Positions 1 through 11,353 of a stretch of 64,000 bases of DNA are shown one piece after another (position 1 is the first letter of the stretch; each line of letters starts with the position of its first letter). The notes beneath the pieces were generated by a model. It was given only the letters and a program-made list of their open reading frames with translations, had not been told where the DNA came from and did not search any database. The stretch spans positions 310,001 to 374,000 of the forward strand of contig NZ_RYEV01000008.1 in NCBI RefSeq assembly GCF_004138485.1, written 5' to 3'. A program made the translations under genes and the position numbers. This stretch comes from Peristeroidobacter soli (lineage in GTDB: Bacteria; Pseudomonadota; Gammaproteobacteria; Steroidobacterales; Steroidobacteraceae).

Positions 1-165
1 GGCGAATGAGCGAGGCACGTTCATCGCCTTCGCCGCTGCGGCTGAACGTTCCGGCGAAGAGGCGGCCACACCCACGACTTCCGCGCCGGCCAGTCGTGCA
101 GAACGTACATGAACTGCGCCGATGAAACCGGTTCCAATGACTGCCGCGCGAAGAGGGGTGGACAT
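1..165 (-). CDS. Gfo/Idh/MocA family oxidoreductase, N-terminal 55 residues (cut by window edge)
   Basis: Reading the minus strand from the ATG at 165-163 gives an open frame of 55 codons running off the left edge. It begins MSTPLRAAVIGTGFIG, with the Rossmann glycine motif GTGFIG at residues 11-16, followed by HVRSARLAGAEVVGVAAS, the usual first alpha-beta unit of NAD(P)-dependent Gfo/Idh/MocA sugar dehydrogenases. Members oxidise or reduce sugars, often at C3. It lies 23 bp downstream of the DUF1080 gene on the same strand, so the two are probably cotranscribed; that pairing is common in 3-keto-glycoside breakdown. The substrate cannot be told from this fragment. Confidence 0.8.
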   Translation of the reverse strand, partial: MSTPLRAAVIGTGFIGAVHVRSARLAGAEVVGVAASSPERSAAAAKAMNVPRSFA

Positions 166-188
166 GTCGATCAGCGCTCGAAAGGGGG

Positions 189-1094
189 TTAGGGCGTGGC
201 GGCCGGGCGGGCATATTGACACGCCGCCGGTTCAGATTTCACGTAGTAAGCGCGATAGTTGCCGGCCTTCGGATCCATGCAACCGGCCAGGTTCAGCAAC
301 GAGACTTTGCGGAAGTCGATGGGATGCGACTCGCTCTGCAAGGAAATATAGCCGCCTTGGATCAGCTTGCCGTCCGGCTTCGCGGCGTGGTCGTGGTTAT
401 GCACCGCTCCGCCACCGTACTGAGGCAGCGCGTACTCCAGCACTTTCTCGCCGTTCACGAAGTGCGTGATCTGGCCGGCGCCCAGGACCAGGAATTCCGC
501 TCGCACCCATTGATCGCCATCGAAGGTGGGTGAGGTCGAGTTCAGGCAGTGCTCAGGATACAAACTGCCGTTGATGACGATCTCGGTGCCGGGCGTGCAG
601 ACGTTCGCTGTCGGGCGCGCGCTGCCGTCGCTCTTGCCGCCCAGGAGTTGCCCTTCGATGGAGATGGGGAAGTCCTGGTCGCGCGTCATGGTCTTGGGGT
701 CTTGCGAGTGGAGCATCGCGCCGCTGTTACGGAAGGCCCAGGCGCCGGGATTGCCCTTGGCCTGCTCGCCGACGAAGCGGTATTCGACGACCAGGCGGTA
801 GTAGCTGTACGGCTTTTCGTAGAACAGATGCCCGAACTGGCTGTCGAAGTTCTGATACTTGTCGTAACGAACTTGCAGCAGGCCGTGCTTGACCCGGAAG
901 GTATCGGCAAAATTCTCGCCGAGCGCGTGCTTGGTGATCTTCGGGGTCCAGCCGGTGAGATCCTTGCCGTTGAACAGCTCGATCCAATCGCTGGCCGGTG
1001 CGACCGGCGCCGGCGGAGGCGTGGATTGCGCGAACACGGGCGACATACCGAGCAGCATGCCAGCCATCGTCAGCAGCTTCGCCGTTCGCATCAT
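189..1094 (-). CDS. Exported DUF1080 (3-keto-disaccharide hydrolase-like) protein
   Basis: 301 residues from the ATG at 1094, chosen because GGGGGA stands just upstream; a longer frame reaches 1136. The N-terminus MMRTAKLLTMAGMLLGMSPVFA is a signal peptide with an Ala-X-Ala-like cleavage site, so the protein is periplasmic or secreted. The mature part opens with WIELFNGKDLTGW, the hallmark of DUF1080, a concanavalin-like beta-sandwich; characterised members hydrolyse 3-keto-glycosides. The next gene downstream is a Gfo/Idh/MocA oxidoreductase, which fits an oxidise-then-cleave sugar pathway. The exact substrate is unknown. Confidence 0.82.
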   Translation of the reverse strand: MMRTAKLLTMAGMLLGMSPVFAQSTPPPAPVAPASDWIELFNGKDLTGWTPKITKHALGENFADTFRVKHGLLQVRYDKYQNFDSQFGHLFYEKPYSYYRLVVEYRFVGEQAKGNPGAWAFRNSGAMLHSQDPKTMTRDQDFPISIEGQLLGGKSDGSARPTANVCTPGTEIVINGSLYPEHCLNSTSPTFDGDQWVRAEFLVLGAGQITHFVNGEKVLEYALPQYGGGAVHNHDHAAKPDGKLIQGGYISLQSESHPIDFRKVSLLNLAGCMDPKAGNYRAYYVKSEPAACQYARPAATP

Positions 1095-1186
1095 GTTCCC
1101 CCAATGTGAGTCATCTGTTTTTCTGTTGCGTCCCATCGGCGCAGGCTGCGACCATAGCTGTCAACGCTGTCAAGGGCAATGCCGAA

Positions 1187-1846
1187 TTGAGTAACGATTC
1201 CAAGCAAGGCGCCACGCCGCCACTGGTCGTGCTGGTCCATGGATTGTGGATGTCGGGCTTCGAGTTGCGGGTGCTGAAACACCGGCTCGAAGCGGAGGGG
1301 CAGTTTCGTGCCCACGCGTTTTCCTATCCATCGCTGACTGGGACCATGAACGACCACGTGCGTTCCCTCGTGGATTTCGCGCATGAGCAGAAGGTGCCGG
1401 AGTTGCATTTCATCGGGCACAGCCTCGGCGGGCTGGTGATTCTGCGGGCGTTACAACTGACCGACGATCTGCCGCCGGGCCGGGCGGTGCTGTTGGGCAC
1501 GCCGCTGCAAGGGTCGAAGGCGGCACAGGGGGTTGCGCGCATTCTGCCGTTTGGTAAAGCGATTCTTGGGGCGGCGGTGAATGCGGAGTGCGTGGAATTC
1601 GAGCCGCGCGAGTGGCGAGGGCATCGAGACGTTGGTGTGATCGCGGGGTCGATGGGCTTGGGGTTGGGGCGATTGTTCGCGGACCTGAACGCGGATCATG
1701 ACGGCACGGTGCTGGTGGAAGAGACCTTGCTGCCGGGAGCGAAAGATCACATCACGTTGTCGACGTCGCACACCGGGATGCTGTTTTCCGCCGAGGTGGC
1801 GGAGCAAGCAGGGTGGTTCCTGCGAACAGGGTCGTTCCGGCGCTAA
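1187..1846 (+). CDS. Alpha/beta hydrolase (esterase/lipase-like)
   Basis: About 219 residues if the TTG at 1187 is the start. The frame is open further upstream to 998, but that part overlaps the divergent DUF1080 gene, so a start inside the intergenic stretch is more likely; a GTG at 1103 is an alternative. The protein shows LVHGLW (oxyanion region) near the N-terminus and the nucleophile elbow GHSLGG in HFIGHSLGGLVILRAL, then LLGTPLQGS, all typical of small cytoplasmic lipase/acyltransferase-like hydrolases. A late Asp (LNADHDG) and His (TLSTSHTGM) could complete the triad. No partner gene is evident. Confidence 0.72.
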   Translation: MSNDSKQGATPPLVVLVHGLWMSGFELRVLKHRLEAEGQFRAHAFSYPSLTGTMNDHVRSLVDFAHEQKVPELHFIGHSLGGLVILRALQLTDDLPPGRAVLLGTPLQGSKAAQGVARILPFGKAILGAAVNAECVEFEPREWRGHRDVGVIAGSMGLGLGRLFADLNADHDGTVLVEETLLPGAKDHITLSTSHTGMLFSAEVAEQAGWFLRTGSFRR

Positions 1847-1950
1847 CGTTTCTTGATAGCGCCGCGTTTAGCGGCTACCGCCGCGCAGGCGACGTGCGCT
1901 ATCGCGCCGTCGCTCGAACGCCGCGAGCGCTAACGCGCCGCAGCTGCTTA

Positions 1951-2022
1951 AATAAGCCGGCGCGTGCTAATAAGCCGGCGTGCGCTAATAATCCGGCGTG
2001 CGTTAACTAAGCCGGCGCGCGG
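1951..2022. repeat. Four tandem 18-bp repeats in an intergenic region
   Basis: Units start at 1951, 1969, 1987 and 2005 with the pattern AATAAGCCGGCGYGYGCT. Units 1 and 2 differ at two positions and unit 4 is the most diverged. They sit in the 302-bp gap between the hydrolase and the 3' end of mutS. The rest of the gap (1847-1950, 2023-2148) is GC-rich with scattered GCTAACGC words and no convincing gene. Each unit contains stop codons in one frame, so it is not coding. Confidence 0.7.
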
Positions 2023-2148
2023 TTCAATTGTGCTGCCGTTGGCCTGTTGCGCGAACGCTTACGCGCCGCGCTTTTGTGTGTATGAGCAGGCACTGCTGGA
2101 AGCGCGCCGCGCGAAATCTGTGGCGCGGCGGCGTTGATGGCTCTTGTT

Positions 2149-4719
2149 CTACTGTTCCGCCGCCAGTTTCTTGAGCCGATAAAGCGCGTCCAGCGCTTCG
2201 CGAGGCGTCATCGAATCCGGATCGACGCTGCGAAGGGCGGAGACGGCCTGATGTTCCTCTTCTTCCTCGTCATCGGGAAATTCCAGCAACAACTCTCCTT
2301 GCGGCTTCGCCTGTTGCTGTGCTGCCGCCGATCGACGCTCCAGCTCATGCAAATACTTGCGTGCGGCGCCAATCACTTTCGGCGGCACGCCCGCGAGTGC
2401 CGCGACCTGCAATCCGTAACTCTGATTCGCCGGTCCGTCCTTCACCGTGTGCAGGAAGATCAGCTTCTCTCCATGCTCGGTCGCATCGAGATGCACGTTG
2501 GCGCAGTTATCCACGTCCTGTGCGAGCGAGGTGAGCTCGAAGTAATGCGTGGCGAACAGCGTGAACGCCCGCACGTTACGAACAATATGGTTCGCGCACG
2601 CCCACGCCAGCGACAAACCGTCATACGTGCTGGTGCCGCGACCGATCTCGTCCATCAACACCAGGCTGTTATTGGTCGCGTTGTTCAGAATGTTCGCTGC
2701 TTCCGTCATCTCGACCATGAACGTCGAACGGCCGCCAGCGAGATCGTCCGACGCGCCGATACGAGTGAACACTCGATCGACCGGCCCGATACGCGCGGCG
2801 GTCGCGGGCACATAGCTGCCGATGCGCGCGAGAATCACGATCAGGGCGGTCTGGCGCATGAAGGTCGATTTACCGCCCATGTTCGGGCCGGTGATCACCA
2901 GCATGCGCCGGTCTTCCCTGAGTCGCAGATCGTTGGGCACGAACGGCCCGTCGATGAAGCGTTCGACGACCGGATGACGCCCTTCGGTGATGTGAATCAC
3001 CGGATCGTCTGAAAGCTCCGGCTGTGCGTAACGCAGGTTCACCGCGCGTTCCGCCAGATTCGAAAGCACGTCGAGCGCCGCCAGTGCCGCCGCCGACGAT
3101 TGCAGGTCAGCGAGCCGCGCGATCAGCAGATCGAGCAGTTCGTCGTAAAGCTGCTTCTCGCGAGCCAACGCCCGGTCGCGAGCGCCGAGCACTTTATCTT
3201 CGAACTCTTTCAGCTCGGGGGTGATGTAACGCTCGGCGTTCTTCACCGTCTGGCGACGGTGATAGTCCGTCGGCACTTTGTCGGCGAAGCTGCGATTGAT
3301 TTCGATGTAGTAGCCCGACACGCGGTTGTAGCCGAGGCGCAGGTTCGAAATGCCGCTACGCTCGCGCTCGCGATTCTCGAGGTCGACCAGATACTGATCG
3401 CTGTGCTCGCTGATGAGCTTGAGCTGATCGAGCTCGGCGTCGTAGCCCTGCGCGATCACGCCGCCTTCCCGAATGATGGGCGGCGGCGATTCCACGATGG
3501 CGCGCGCCAGCACGTCCTGGAGATCGGGATAGGTGCCGGCTTGCGACGCGAACTCGCGCAGCAGCGGCGAATCGATTTCCGAAAGCAGCTGTTGCAACTC
3601 GGGCAAGCGTCCGAGTGCATCGCGCAGTTGAGCGAGATCGCGAGGGCGGGCGCTCTTCAAAGCGACACGAGCGAGGCCGCGCTCGATGTCACCAACGTGA
3701 TTGAGCAGATCGTGCAGCGGCGTGTACAGCGCGCGATCGATCAGCGTCGAGATCGCCTGCAGTCGCAACTCGATGGCGTCGCGATTGCGCAGCGGCCGAT
3801 GCAACCAACGGCGCAGTTCGCGACCACCCATCGCAGTCGCGGTTTGATCGAGCACGGCCGCGACGGTGCATTCGGGCCGATTCGTCAAACTCACATCGAG
3901 CTCGAGATTGCGTCGAGTCGCGGCGTCGAGCAGCACGGCTTCGCTGCGTTCTTCAGTGCGCAGGCCGCGCAGATGAGGCAGCGCCGCCTTCTGCGTATCG
4001 CGAACATACTGAAGCAAGGTGCCCGCGGCGCGGATCGCGAGGGAATATTCCGCGCAGCCGAAGCCGGAAAGGTCGCGCGTCGCGAATTGTTCGCACAGCA
4101 TCCGCGTGCATGTTTCCAAGTCGAAGTGCCACATCGGGCGCTCGCGGATATGCGTGGTGATGCCGGCGGGTGCCGACGATTCAGGGACCAGCAGTTCGGC
4201 CGGACGCAGGCGTTCGATCTCGGCGGCGAGACCTTCCTCGCCGGCGGCTTCCATCACGCTGAAACGGCCGCTCGACAACTCCAGCCAGGCGAGGCCGAAG
4301 CGCGGGCCTTCGCGATACAGCGACGCCAGCAAATTATCTTTGCGTGCATCCAGGAACGCCTCGTCAGTCACCGTGCCCGGCGTAACGACGCGCACGACGG
4401 CGCGTTCCACCGGACCTTTGGATTTCGCCGGGTCGCCGATCTGCTCGCACATCGCGACCGACACGCCGTGACGGACCAGCCGCGCCAGATACGACTCGGC
4501 GGCGTGATACGGCACGCCGGCCATGGGTATCGGCTGTCCGGCCGATTGCCCGCGCGCGGTCAGGGTGATATCCAACAGGCGCGCGGCTCGTTTGGCATCG
4601 TCGAAGAACAGTTCATAGAAGTCGCCCATGCGATAGAACAACAGCTCGTTCGGGTACTGCGCCTTGAGGCGCAGGTACTGCTGCATGGACGGGGTGTGGG
4701 ATTCCAGGGCGGCGGACAT
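2149..4719 (-). CDS. mutS: DNA mismatch repair protein MutS
   Basis: 856 residues, the normal length of MutS. The N-terminus contains the mismatch-reading [11 protein letters not shown] motif, in which the Phe wedges into the mispaired base and the Glu contacts it. The Walker A motif GPNMGGKST lies at residues 611-619, followed by the Walker B region [13 protein letters not shown] and the FATHYFELT segment of the ABC ATPase domain. It recognises mismatches as a dimer and recruits MutL. The start ATG at 4719 leads into [15 protein letters not shown], typical for the family. It is divergent from pncC-recA, a common gammaproteobacterial layout. Confidence 0.98.
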   Translation of the reverse strand: MSAALESHTPSMQQYLRLKAQYPNELLFYRMGDFYELFFDDAKRAARLLDITLTARGQSAGQPIPMAGVPYHAAESYLARLVRHGVSVAMCEQIGDPAKSKGPVERAVVRVVTPGTVTDEAFLDARKDNLLASLYREGPRFGLAWLELSSGRFSVMEAAGEEGLAAEIERLRPAELLVPESSAPAGITTHIRERPMWHFDLETCTRMLCEQFATRDLSGFGCAEYSLAIRAAGTLLQYVRDTQKAALPHLRGLRTEERSEAVLLDAATRRNLELDVSLTNRPECTVAAVLDQTATAMGGRELRRWLHRPLRNRDAIELRLQAISTLIDRALYTPLHDLLNHVGDIERGLARVALKSARPRDLAQLRDALGRLPELQQLLSEIDSPLLREFASQAGTYPDLQDVLARAIVESPPPIIREGGVIAQGYDAELDQLKLISEHSDQYLVDLENRERERSGISNLRLGYNRVSGYYIEINRSFADKVPTDYHRRQTVKNAERYITPELKEFEDKVLGARDRALAREKQLYDELLDLLIARLADLQSSAAALAALDVLSNLAERAVNLRYAQPELSDDPVIHITEGRHPVVERFIDGPFVPNDLRLREDRRMLVITGPNMGGKSTFMRQTALIVILARIGSYVPATAARIGPVDRVFTRIGASDDLAGGRSTFMVEMTEAANILNNATNNSLVLMDEIGRGTSTYDGLSLAWACANHIVRNVRAFTLFATHYFELTSLAQDVDNCANVHLDATEHGEKLIFLHTVKDGPANQSYGLQVAALAGVPPKVIGAARKYLHELERRSAAAQQQAKPQGELLLEFPDDEEEEEHQAVSALRSVDPDSMTPREALDALYRLKKLAAEQ

Positions 4720-4866
4720 CGCTTAAGTGAGTAACTCTTTATGACGCTATGGAAGGCAAACCGGATCTTACGGCCGAAGCGGCCAGAGCCGGGGCGAAAG
4801 GACGGAATTGTGCCTGCGCGAATCCGGATATGCCCAGCTTGACGTTGATCCCCAGGACCCTGAAGC

Positions 4867-5382
4867 ATGCGCGGCATGAGTAGCGACGAGGATTTGATGC
4901 GGCTGGCCACTCAGGCCGGCGCGGATTTGCTGGACGCCGAGCGGCGCCTGGTCACGGCTGAATCGTGCACCGGCGGCTGGGTGGCCAAGCTGTTGACCGA
5001 CATCGCCGGCAGTTCGGCCTGGTACGACGGCGGCGTGGTGGCCTACAGCAACGTGCTCAAGCAATCCTTGCTCGGCGTGCGGCCCTCGACACTGGCGTCG
5101 CACGGCGCCGTCAGCGAGGCAACGGCGCGCGAGATGGCGATCGGCGCGTTGGAAGCGCTCGGTGGTCATATCTCGCTGGCAGTGACCGGCATCGCCGGCC
5201 CCGCGGGCGCGCAGCCCGGCAAGCCGGTCGGCACGGTCTGGTTCGGCTGGGCCTGGAAAGAAGGCCACGAGATCGAGACCCGGGTCGCGTTGGAGACCTT
5301 CACCGGAGACCGCGAGGCAATTCGCCGGCAATCCGTCGCGCGAGCCCTGCGCGAGCTGAGCCTGCTGCAGCGGAAGCTCTGA
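4867..5382 (+). CDS. pncC: Nicotinamide-nucleotide amidohydrolase PncC (CinA C-terminal family)
   Basis: 171 residues with the CinA C-terminal amidohydrolase signature TAESCTGG (residues 30-37), then YDGGVVAYSNVLK and AVTGIAGP. It deamidates nicotinamide mononucleotide to nicotinate mononucleotide in NAD recycling, in the cytoplasm. The ATG at 4867 has AGGA about nine bases upstream; a second in-frame ATG at 4876 is possible. Like E. coli ygaD it precedes recA directly. This is the stand-alone form without the N-terminal MoCF domain of full CinA. Confidence 0.93.
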   Translation: MRGMSSDEDLMRLATQAGADLLDAERRLVTAESCTGGWVAKLLTDIAGSSAWYDGGVVAYSNVLKQSLLGVRPSTLASHGAVSEATAREMAIGALEALGGHISLAVTGIAGPAGAQPGKPVGTVWFGWAWKEGHEIETRVALETFTGDREAIRRQSVARALRELSLLQRKL

Positions 5383-5479
5383 TCGGGCACGCCACCGCGG
5401 CTCTCGATACTCCCTGCTGGAGCGCTGGCCGCTACAATGAGCGCCTAGCACAGATCCGACAGTGGCGGATCTCGATTAA

Positions 5480-5495
5480 CTGTGCAAATATACAG
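5480..5495. promoter_or_regulatory. LexA (SOS) box upstream of recA
   Basis: CTGTGCAAATATACAG fits the gammaproteobacterial LexA consensus CTG-N10-CAG, 81 bp before the recA start. As in E. coli, the box would sit between a poor -35 (GATTAA, 5474-5479) and a -10 region (5496-5501). A separate TACAAT at 5433-5438 could be an upstream -10 element. Confidence 0.85.
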
Positions 5496-5576
5496 ATATC
5501 CCCCAGTTTCGAACCTCGGTATTGCTGAATACTGGCGCCGTCACTGAGTCACCACTAATCAACACAGGTTCCTCCG

Positions 5577-6582
<1,006 letters not shown>

Positions 6583-6596
<14 letters not shown>

Positions 6597-7209
6597 GACC
6601 AGTCGCACGCGGGAGTTGTTCGAGGCCGCTGGCTTTCCTGCGGCCGATGACGAAGCGCTGACGCCGGAACAACTGGCCGAGCGCGCCAGGAAGCAGGACA
6701 AGGAAGTCGAGGTTGCCGCGGTGCGCTTACTGTCGCGCCGTGAGCATTCCACCGAGGAACTGAAGCGCAAGCTGGCTGCGAAGGGCTATCCCGAGGCCAG
6801 CATCGCCACTGTCCTCGACAAGCTCGGCAAGAAGAAATGGGTTTCGGACGAGCGCTTCACCGCGAATTATGTCCATCACCATGCGCGGCGCGGACAGGGT
6901 CCGGTGCGCATTCGGGCCCAGCTGCGTCAGCAAGGCGTCACGGACTCGGAAATCCAGCAGAAAATCGCGGGCAGCGAGCAGGACTGGAACGGGCTCGCGG
7001 CCGAAACCCGGCGTCGCAAGTTCGGCGTGGAACTACCGAAAACCGCCGCTGAACGTGCAAAGCAGGCGCGCTTCCTTCAATATCGCGGTTTTAACAGCGA
7101 TCAAATCCGCGCCGCCCTCAAGTTCGATCCCCATCTCGATGATCAGTTGGATATCGAGCCGGAAAAGGATGTCGATTCTGGCGCCGGGTTCGATCCCGAT
7201 CACTCCTGA
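6583..7209 (+). CDS. recX: Regulatory protein RecX
   Basis: 208 residues from a GTG that overlaps the last 14 bases of recA, which implies translational coupling. The protein is built from three-helix repeats; the first carries [15 protein letters not shown] and [12 protein letters not shown], the RecX signature, followed by [36 protein letters not shown]. RecX caps RecA filaments and inhibits their extension. It is longer than E. coli RecX (166 residues) because of extended N- and C-terminal tails rich in charged residues. Confidence 0.95.
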
Positions 7210-7218
7210 CGGTTTCTC

Positions 7219-9870
7219 ATGACTGCCAAGCGCCTGTCGAGCGCCGATCTTCGCGCGCTGTTCCTGAATTTTTTCCGTGAGCGGGGCCACCAGATCGTGG
7301 CGTCCAGCTCGTTGGTCCCGGGCAACGACCCGACCTTGCTGTTCACCAACGCCGGCATGGTGCAGTTCAAGGACGTATTTTTAGGCAAGGACAAGCGCAG
7401 CTACAGCCGCGCCGTCAGCTCGCAGCGCTGTGTGCGCGCGGGCGGCAAGCACAACGACCTCGAGAATGTCGGCTACACGGCCCGGCATCACACCTTCTTC
7501 GAGATGCTCGGCAACTTCAGCTTCGGCGATTACTTCAAGAAGGACGCGATCCGCTTTGCCTGGGACTTCGTCACCGGCAAGCAGTATCTCGGCATCGATC
7601 CGCAACTGCTGATGGTCACGGTGTATCACACCGATGACGAGGCGTATGACATCTGGAACAAGGATGTCGGCGTGCCGGCCGATCGTATCGTGCGCATCGG
7701 CGACAAGCCGGGCGGCGGCTCGGACAATTTCTGGCAGATGGGCGAGACCGGTCCGTGCGGACCGTGCTCGGAAATCTTCTACGATCACGGCGCCGACATT
7801 CCGGGCGGGCCGCCGGGCTCGCCGGATGCCGATGGCGATCGCTGGATCGAGATCTGGAACCTGGTGTTCATGCAGTTCGATCGCTCGGCCGAGGGGCAGC
7901 TCACGCCGCTGCCGAAGCCTTCGGTCGATACCGGCATGGGCCTCGAGCGCACGGCGGCCGTCATGCAGGGCGTGCACTCGAATTATGAAATCGATCTGTT
8001 CGTCAATCTGATCCAGGCCGCGGCCGACGCGACCCGCACCAAGGACCTGACTTCGAACTCATTGCGCGTCATCGCCGATCATATTCGCGCATGTTCGTTC
8101 CTCATCGCTGATGGCGTGTTCCCGTCGAATGAAGGCCGCGGCTATGTGCTCCGTCGCATCATTCGTCGCGCGATTCGTCACGGTTACAAGCTCGGCCAGA
8201 CGCAGCCGTTCTTCTACACGCTGGTGGCCGCGCTCGAAAAAGAAATGGGCGACGCCTATCCCGAGCTGCGCACTCAGCGAGCGCAGATCGAGCGCGTGCT
8301 GAAGCAGGAAGAAGAGCGCTTCGCCGAGACGCTGACTCAGGGCATGGTGTTGCTGGATCAGGCAATCGCGGCGCTGGGGGTCAGTAAAGAGATTCCGGGC
8401 GACACGGTGTTCAAGCTTTACGACACCTTCGGCTTCCCTTCGGATCTCACCGCCGACATCGCGCGTGAGCGCGGGCTCACCATCGACGAGGCCGGCTTCG
8501 AGACCGCGATGGAGAAACAGCGCAAGCAGAGTCAGGCCGCCAGCAAATTCGGCGTCGATCTGCGCGCCGGCGTGTCGCTGGATGACAAGACTGACTTCAG
8601 TGGGTACGAAAACCTGAGCGGCGCAGGTACGGTCGTGACGCTGCTTCGAGGCAAGGAGCGCGTCGAGGTGCTGCGTGCGGGCGAAGAAGGGCAGGTGATT
8701 CTCGATCACACGCCGTTCTATGCGGAGAGTGGCGGTCAGGTGGGTGATATCGGCACGTTGACCGGTCCTAGCGTTGAATTCGAGGTGGTCGATACCCAAA
8801 AAATCGGCAGCGCGTTCGCGCATGTCGGTCGCGTGAAATCCGGTGAGTTGCGTGTCGGTGCTCGTATCGAAGCGCGCGTCGATGGCGATCGTCGTCGTGC
8901 CACGATGGCGAATCATTCAGCCACGCATCTCCTGCACGCAGCTTTGCGCAAAGTGCTCGGCACTCACGTCACGCAGAAGGGCTCGCTGGTCGCGCCGGAT
9001 CGTCTGCGCTTCGACTTCGCGCACTTCGCGGCCGTGACGCCGGAAGAGTTGAAGACCATCGAAGAGCTGGTGAACGCGGAGATTCGCGCCAATGCGCCCG
9101 CCGAGACCAAGCTGATGGACTACGACGCGGCAGTGGCCTCAGGGGCAATGGCCCTGTTCGGCGAGAAGTATGAGGATCAGGTGCGCGTGCTGAGCTTCGG
9201 TGAATTCTCCACCGAGCTGTGCGGTGGCACCCATGTAAGCCGTGCCGGTGATATTGGCTTGTTCAAGATCATCAGCGAAGGCGGCGTGGCCGCGGGCATC
9301 CGGCGCATAGAAGCTGTCACCGGACAGGGCGCTTATGAATGGATTTCGCAAACCGATCGCGTGCTTCGCGACGTGGCGACCCTGGTAAAAGCGGGTCGGG
9401 ACGATGTCGAGGACAAAGTCCGACAGCTGCTGGATCGTAGCCGCAAGCTCGAGAAGGAGGTCGCGGCGCTCAAGTCGAAGCTCGCCAGTGGACAAGGCAA
9501 CGACCTGACCAGCACGGCAGTCGAGGTCGGTGGATTGAAGGTTGTTGCTACGCGAGTCGATGGCGCCGATGCGCCGGCCTTGCGTGATGCCGTGGATCAG
9601 CTGAAGAACAAATTGGGTTCGGCAGCGATTGTGCTTGCGTCGGTGGACGACGCGAACAAAGTCGTGTTGATTGCGGGCGTGACGGCGGATCAGACGGCCA
9701 GGGTAAAGGCCGGTGATTTAGTTAACTTCGTCGCGCAACAGGTCGGCGGTCGCGGTGGCGGTCGTGCCGACATGGCGCAAGCAGGTGGCAACGATCCAGC
9801 AAAACTGGACGATGCCCTGGCAGGTGTATCGAATTGGATCGAATCCAAACTATCGGCAAAGTCAGCCTGA
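7219..9870 (+). CDS. alaS: Alanyl-tRNA synthetase
   Basis: 883 residues with the full AlaRS architecture: class II aminoacylation domain opening [17 protein letters not shown] and [14 protein letters not shown]; tRNA recognition domain; editing domain with the zinc-binding HSATH motif (His566, His570) and CGGTH (Cys668, His672); and a C-terminal oligomerisation domain. It charges tRNA-Ala and clears Ser/Gly mischarged forms. It begins nine bases after recX and precedes csrA, the same order as in E. coli. Confidence 0.98.
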   Translation: MTAKRLSSADLRALFLNFFRERGHQIVASSSLVPGNDPTLLFTNAGMVQFKDVFLGKDKRSYSRAVSSQRCVRAGGKHNDLENVGYTARHHTFFEMLGNFSFGDYFKKDAIRFAWDFVTGKQYLGIDPQLLMVTVYHTDDEAYDIWNKDVGVPADRIVRIGDKPGGGSDNFWQMGETGPCGPCSEIFYDHGADIPGGPPGSPDADGDRWIEIWNLVFMQFDRSAEGQLTPLPKPSVDTGMGLERTAAVMQGVHSNYEIDLFVNLIQAAADATRTKDLTSNSLRVIADHIRACSFLIADGVFPSNEGRGYVLRRIIRRAIRHGYKLGQTQPFFYTLVAALEKEMGDAYPELRTQRAQIERVLKQEEERFAETLTQGMVLLDQAIAALGVSKEIPGDTVFKLYDTFGFPSDLTADIARERGLTIDEAGFETAMEKQRKQSQAASKFGVDLRAGVSLDDKTDFSGYENLSGAGTVVTLLRGKERVEVLRAGEEGQVILDHTPFYAESGGQVGDIGTLTGPSVEFEVVDTQKIGSAFAHVGRVKSGELRVGARIEARVDGDRRRATMANHSATHLLHAALRKVLGTHVTQKGSLVAPDRLRFDFAHFAAVTPEELKTIEELVNAEIRANAPAETKLMDYDAAVASGAMALFGEKYEDQVRVLSFGEFSTELCGGTHVSRAGDIGLFKIISEGGVAAGIRRIEAVTGQGAYEWISQTDRVLRDVATLVKAGRDDVEDKVRQLLDRSRKLEKEVAALKSKLASGQGNDLTSTAVEVGGLKVVATRVDGADAPALRDAVDQLKNKLGSAAIVLASVDDANKVVLIAGVTADQTARVKAGDLVNFVAQQVGGRGGGRADMAQAGGNDPAKLDDALAGVSNWIESKLSAKSA

Positions 9871-10157
9871 AACTGTCAACAGTGATTGCGCGAAGTGCAG
9901 GTCCGCAAAGAAGCTGCTGTACTTCGCTCAGCCTCGCTATTGCCGTCGCATTATGTCGGTCCGAAAACCCATGAAGTAGATTTTTTGGATACTGGGGAAA
10001 ATTCGGGTGCACCGAGAAATGAATAGTGCGAACATATTAAAAAATATATTGTCTTTCCTGTGAGGGTAATTTCGATATTCAGGGAAATCCCGATCCCCAT
10101 TACCCGAGCAGCTGACCTACTCTCGATTTCGAATGAAAAGTGCGCGCGCTGTGGGAG

Positions 10158-10175
10158 GGCGGTGATTCCACCGCC
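10158..10175 (+). promoter_or_regulatory. Hairpin in the csrA leader
   Basis: GGCGGT at 10158-10163 pairs with ACCGCC at 10170-10175 around a six-base loop, about 45 bp before csrA. It lies in the 349-bp alaS-csrA gap, which holds no gene; the middle (about 10010-10060) is AT-rich and is the likely promoter zone. CsrA often represses its own mRNA, but no clear loop GGA is present in this hairpin, so a role in autoregulation is only a guess. Confidence 0.45.
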
Positions 10176-10219
10176 GGCAAACGCAACTCGATCATTCGGC
10201 TGACAGCAAGGAGCGAACC

Positions 10220-10438
10220 ATGTTGATTCTGACAAGGCGCGTCGGTGAGACCGTGATGATAGGTAACGACATCACAGTGACCGTCCTAGGCGTCAAAGGT
10301 AACCAAGTTCGTGTGGGCGTGAATGCGCCGAAAGAGGTTGCCGTACATCGTGAGGAGATCTACGAGCGCATCAAGCGCGAGGAGCAGGCGGCGGGCGGTG
10401 GCGCGGCGAAGCGTCCCATCACCGGCGCGGGTTCCTGA
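10220..10438 (+). CDS. csrA: Carbon storage regulator CsrA
   Basis: 72 residues beginning [15 protein letters not shown], the invariant CsrA N-terminus with the first RNA-binding strand; the second binding surface is [12 protein letters not shown]. CsrA is a small homodimer that binds GGA motifs in mRNA leaders and controls translation and stability of central-carbon, motility and biofilm genes. AAGGAG lies at good spacing before the ATG. The tail is Gly/Ala-rich ([13 protein letters not shown]), slightly longer than in E. coli. Confidence 0.98.
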   Translation: MLILTRRVGETVMIGNDITVTVLGVKGNQVRVGVNAPKEVAVHREEIYERIKREEQAAGGGAAKRPITGAGS

Positions 10439-10604
10439 GATTCTCACGCAGTAGCTTGTCCGCGGGGTGACGTGGCCCGCCACTCCCGCGAGGGCCCTTG
10501 CGAACGCTGTGGGCGCGTTCTGCTTGCGACCCTTTACCTAGCGGGCCTCGGCCAGTATTCTTGCCGGCCTTCACTGACCTGGGCGGTACGCCCTGGCAGG
10601 CGCC

Positions 10605-10695
10605 GGAGAGTTGGCCGAGTGGTCGAAGGCGCACCCCTGCTAAGGGTGTATGGGTCAAAAGCCCATCGAGGGTTCGAATCCCTCACTCTCCGCCA
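10605..10695 (+). tRNA. tRNA-Ser (anticodon GCU)
   Basis: 91 nt including the encoded CCA. Acceptor stem GGAGAGT (10605-10611) pairs with ACTCTCC (10685-10691), G is the discriminator base and CCA occupies 10693-10695. The anticodon loop CTGCTAA gives GCT, reading AGC/AGU. A long variable arm (TATGGGTCAAAAGCCCATC) marks a type II serine tRNA, and the T arm is GGGTTCGAATCCC. Its position after csrA matches serV in E. coli. Confidence 0.97.
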
Positions 10696-10705
10696 TCCTC
10701 AGGGC

Positions 10706-10722
10706 TGTAACAATTCGTTACA
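10706..10722. other. Perfect inverted repeat after tRNA-Ser
   Basis: TGTAAC-AATTC-GTTACA, a 6-bp stem with a 5-base loop, lies 11 bases after the tRNA and about 85 bases before the sigma-factor gene. No U-run follows, so it is either a processing or Rho-type end signal for the tRNA or an operator for the fecI-like gene. Confidence 0.4.
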
Positions 10723-10807
10723 ACTCTCCCGCCGCGAAAAATCCCGCGCCCGACAGTAGCCATTGGCCCGGTGCCGATGCTCTTACGCCGATGAGCCCCC
10801 TCGTTGC

Positions 10808-11353
10808 GTGGAAGCGGTGTTGATCCAGGACTCCAAACAGGCCTTCTTGGCGTCGGTCGAACGGCAGCACGGCCGGCAGCTGCGCCGTTATCTGGCCGCG
10901 CGGCTGCGTAACGCCGCCGCCGATGCGCCGGACCTGATGCAGGAGGTCTTCCTCCGCCTGCTGCGTCTGGAGGACCACGAGAGCATCCGCAATCCCCAGG
11001 CCTACCTCTACACCATCGCCAGCCACGTTCTTCAGCAGCACGCTCTGAAGCAGGCGCATGCTCCGCAGCTTGCGGCGACGGCGGAGATGGCGTTCGAGTT
11101 CTCGCCCGTGGCGGAAGTCGACCCGGCCACCGAGGTCGCCACCGAGCAGGCCTTCGAGGTCATCGATCGCAGCTTGCAGGCCGTCTCGCCTCGCGCGCAT
11201 CTCACCCTGGTGCTGAGCCGGTGCCACGGCATGCCGCTCCAGGAGATCGCCGAACGGCTCGGGGTCTCGCGGGCCCAAGTGAAAAAATATCTCGCCAAGG
11301 CGCTCATTCATGTGCGCGACCACTTGCGCGAGATCGATCAGGAACAGCCATGA
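10808..11353 (+). CDS. FecI-type ECF RNA polymerase sigma factor
   Basis: About 181 residues from the GTG at 10808; GTG 10817 and TTG 10820 are alternatives, and the frame extends to 10763. Region 2 is visible as DAPDLMQEVFLRLL and NPQAYLYTIASHVL; region 4 as LVLSRCHGMPLQEIAERLGVSRAQVKKYLAKAL, a clear helix-turn-helix. FecI-type factors are held by a FecR anti-sigma and activated when an STN-type TonB receptor binds its ligand. The stop codon overlaps the fecR-like start (ATGA), and the receptor follows, giving the complete three-part surface-signalling system. Confidence 0.9.
   Translation: MEAVLIQDSKQAFLASVERQHGRQLRRYLAARLRNAAADAPDLMQEVFLRLLRLEDHESIRNPQAYLYTIASHVLQQHALKQAHAPQLAATAEMAFEFSPVAEVDPATEVATEQAFEVIDRSLQAVSPRAHLTLVLSRCHGMPLQEIAERLGVSRAQVKKYLAKALIHVRDHLREIDQEQP

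Noticed and set aside
1951-2022. Possible CRISPR array
   Set aside because: The units are 18 bp, directly joined without spacers, and no cas gene is present.
3100-4734. 544-codon plus-strand open frame
   Set aside because: It is the antisense shadow of mutS, which is unmistakable on the other strand.
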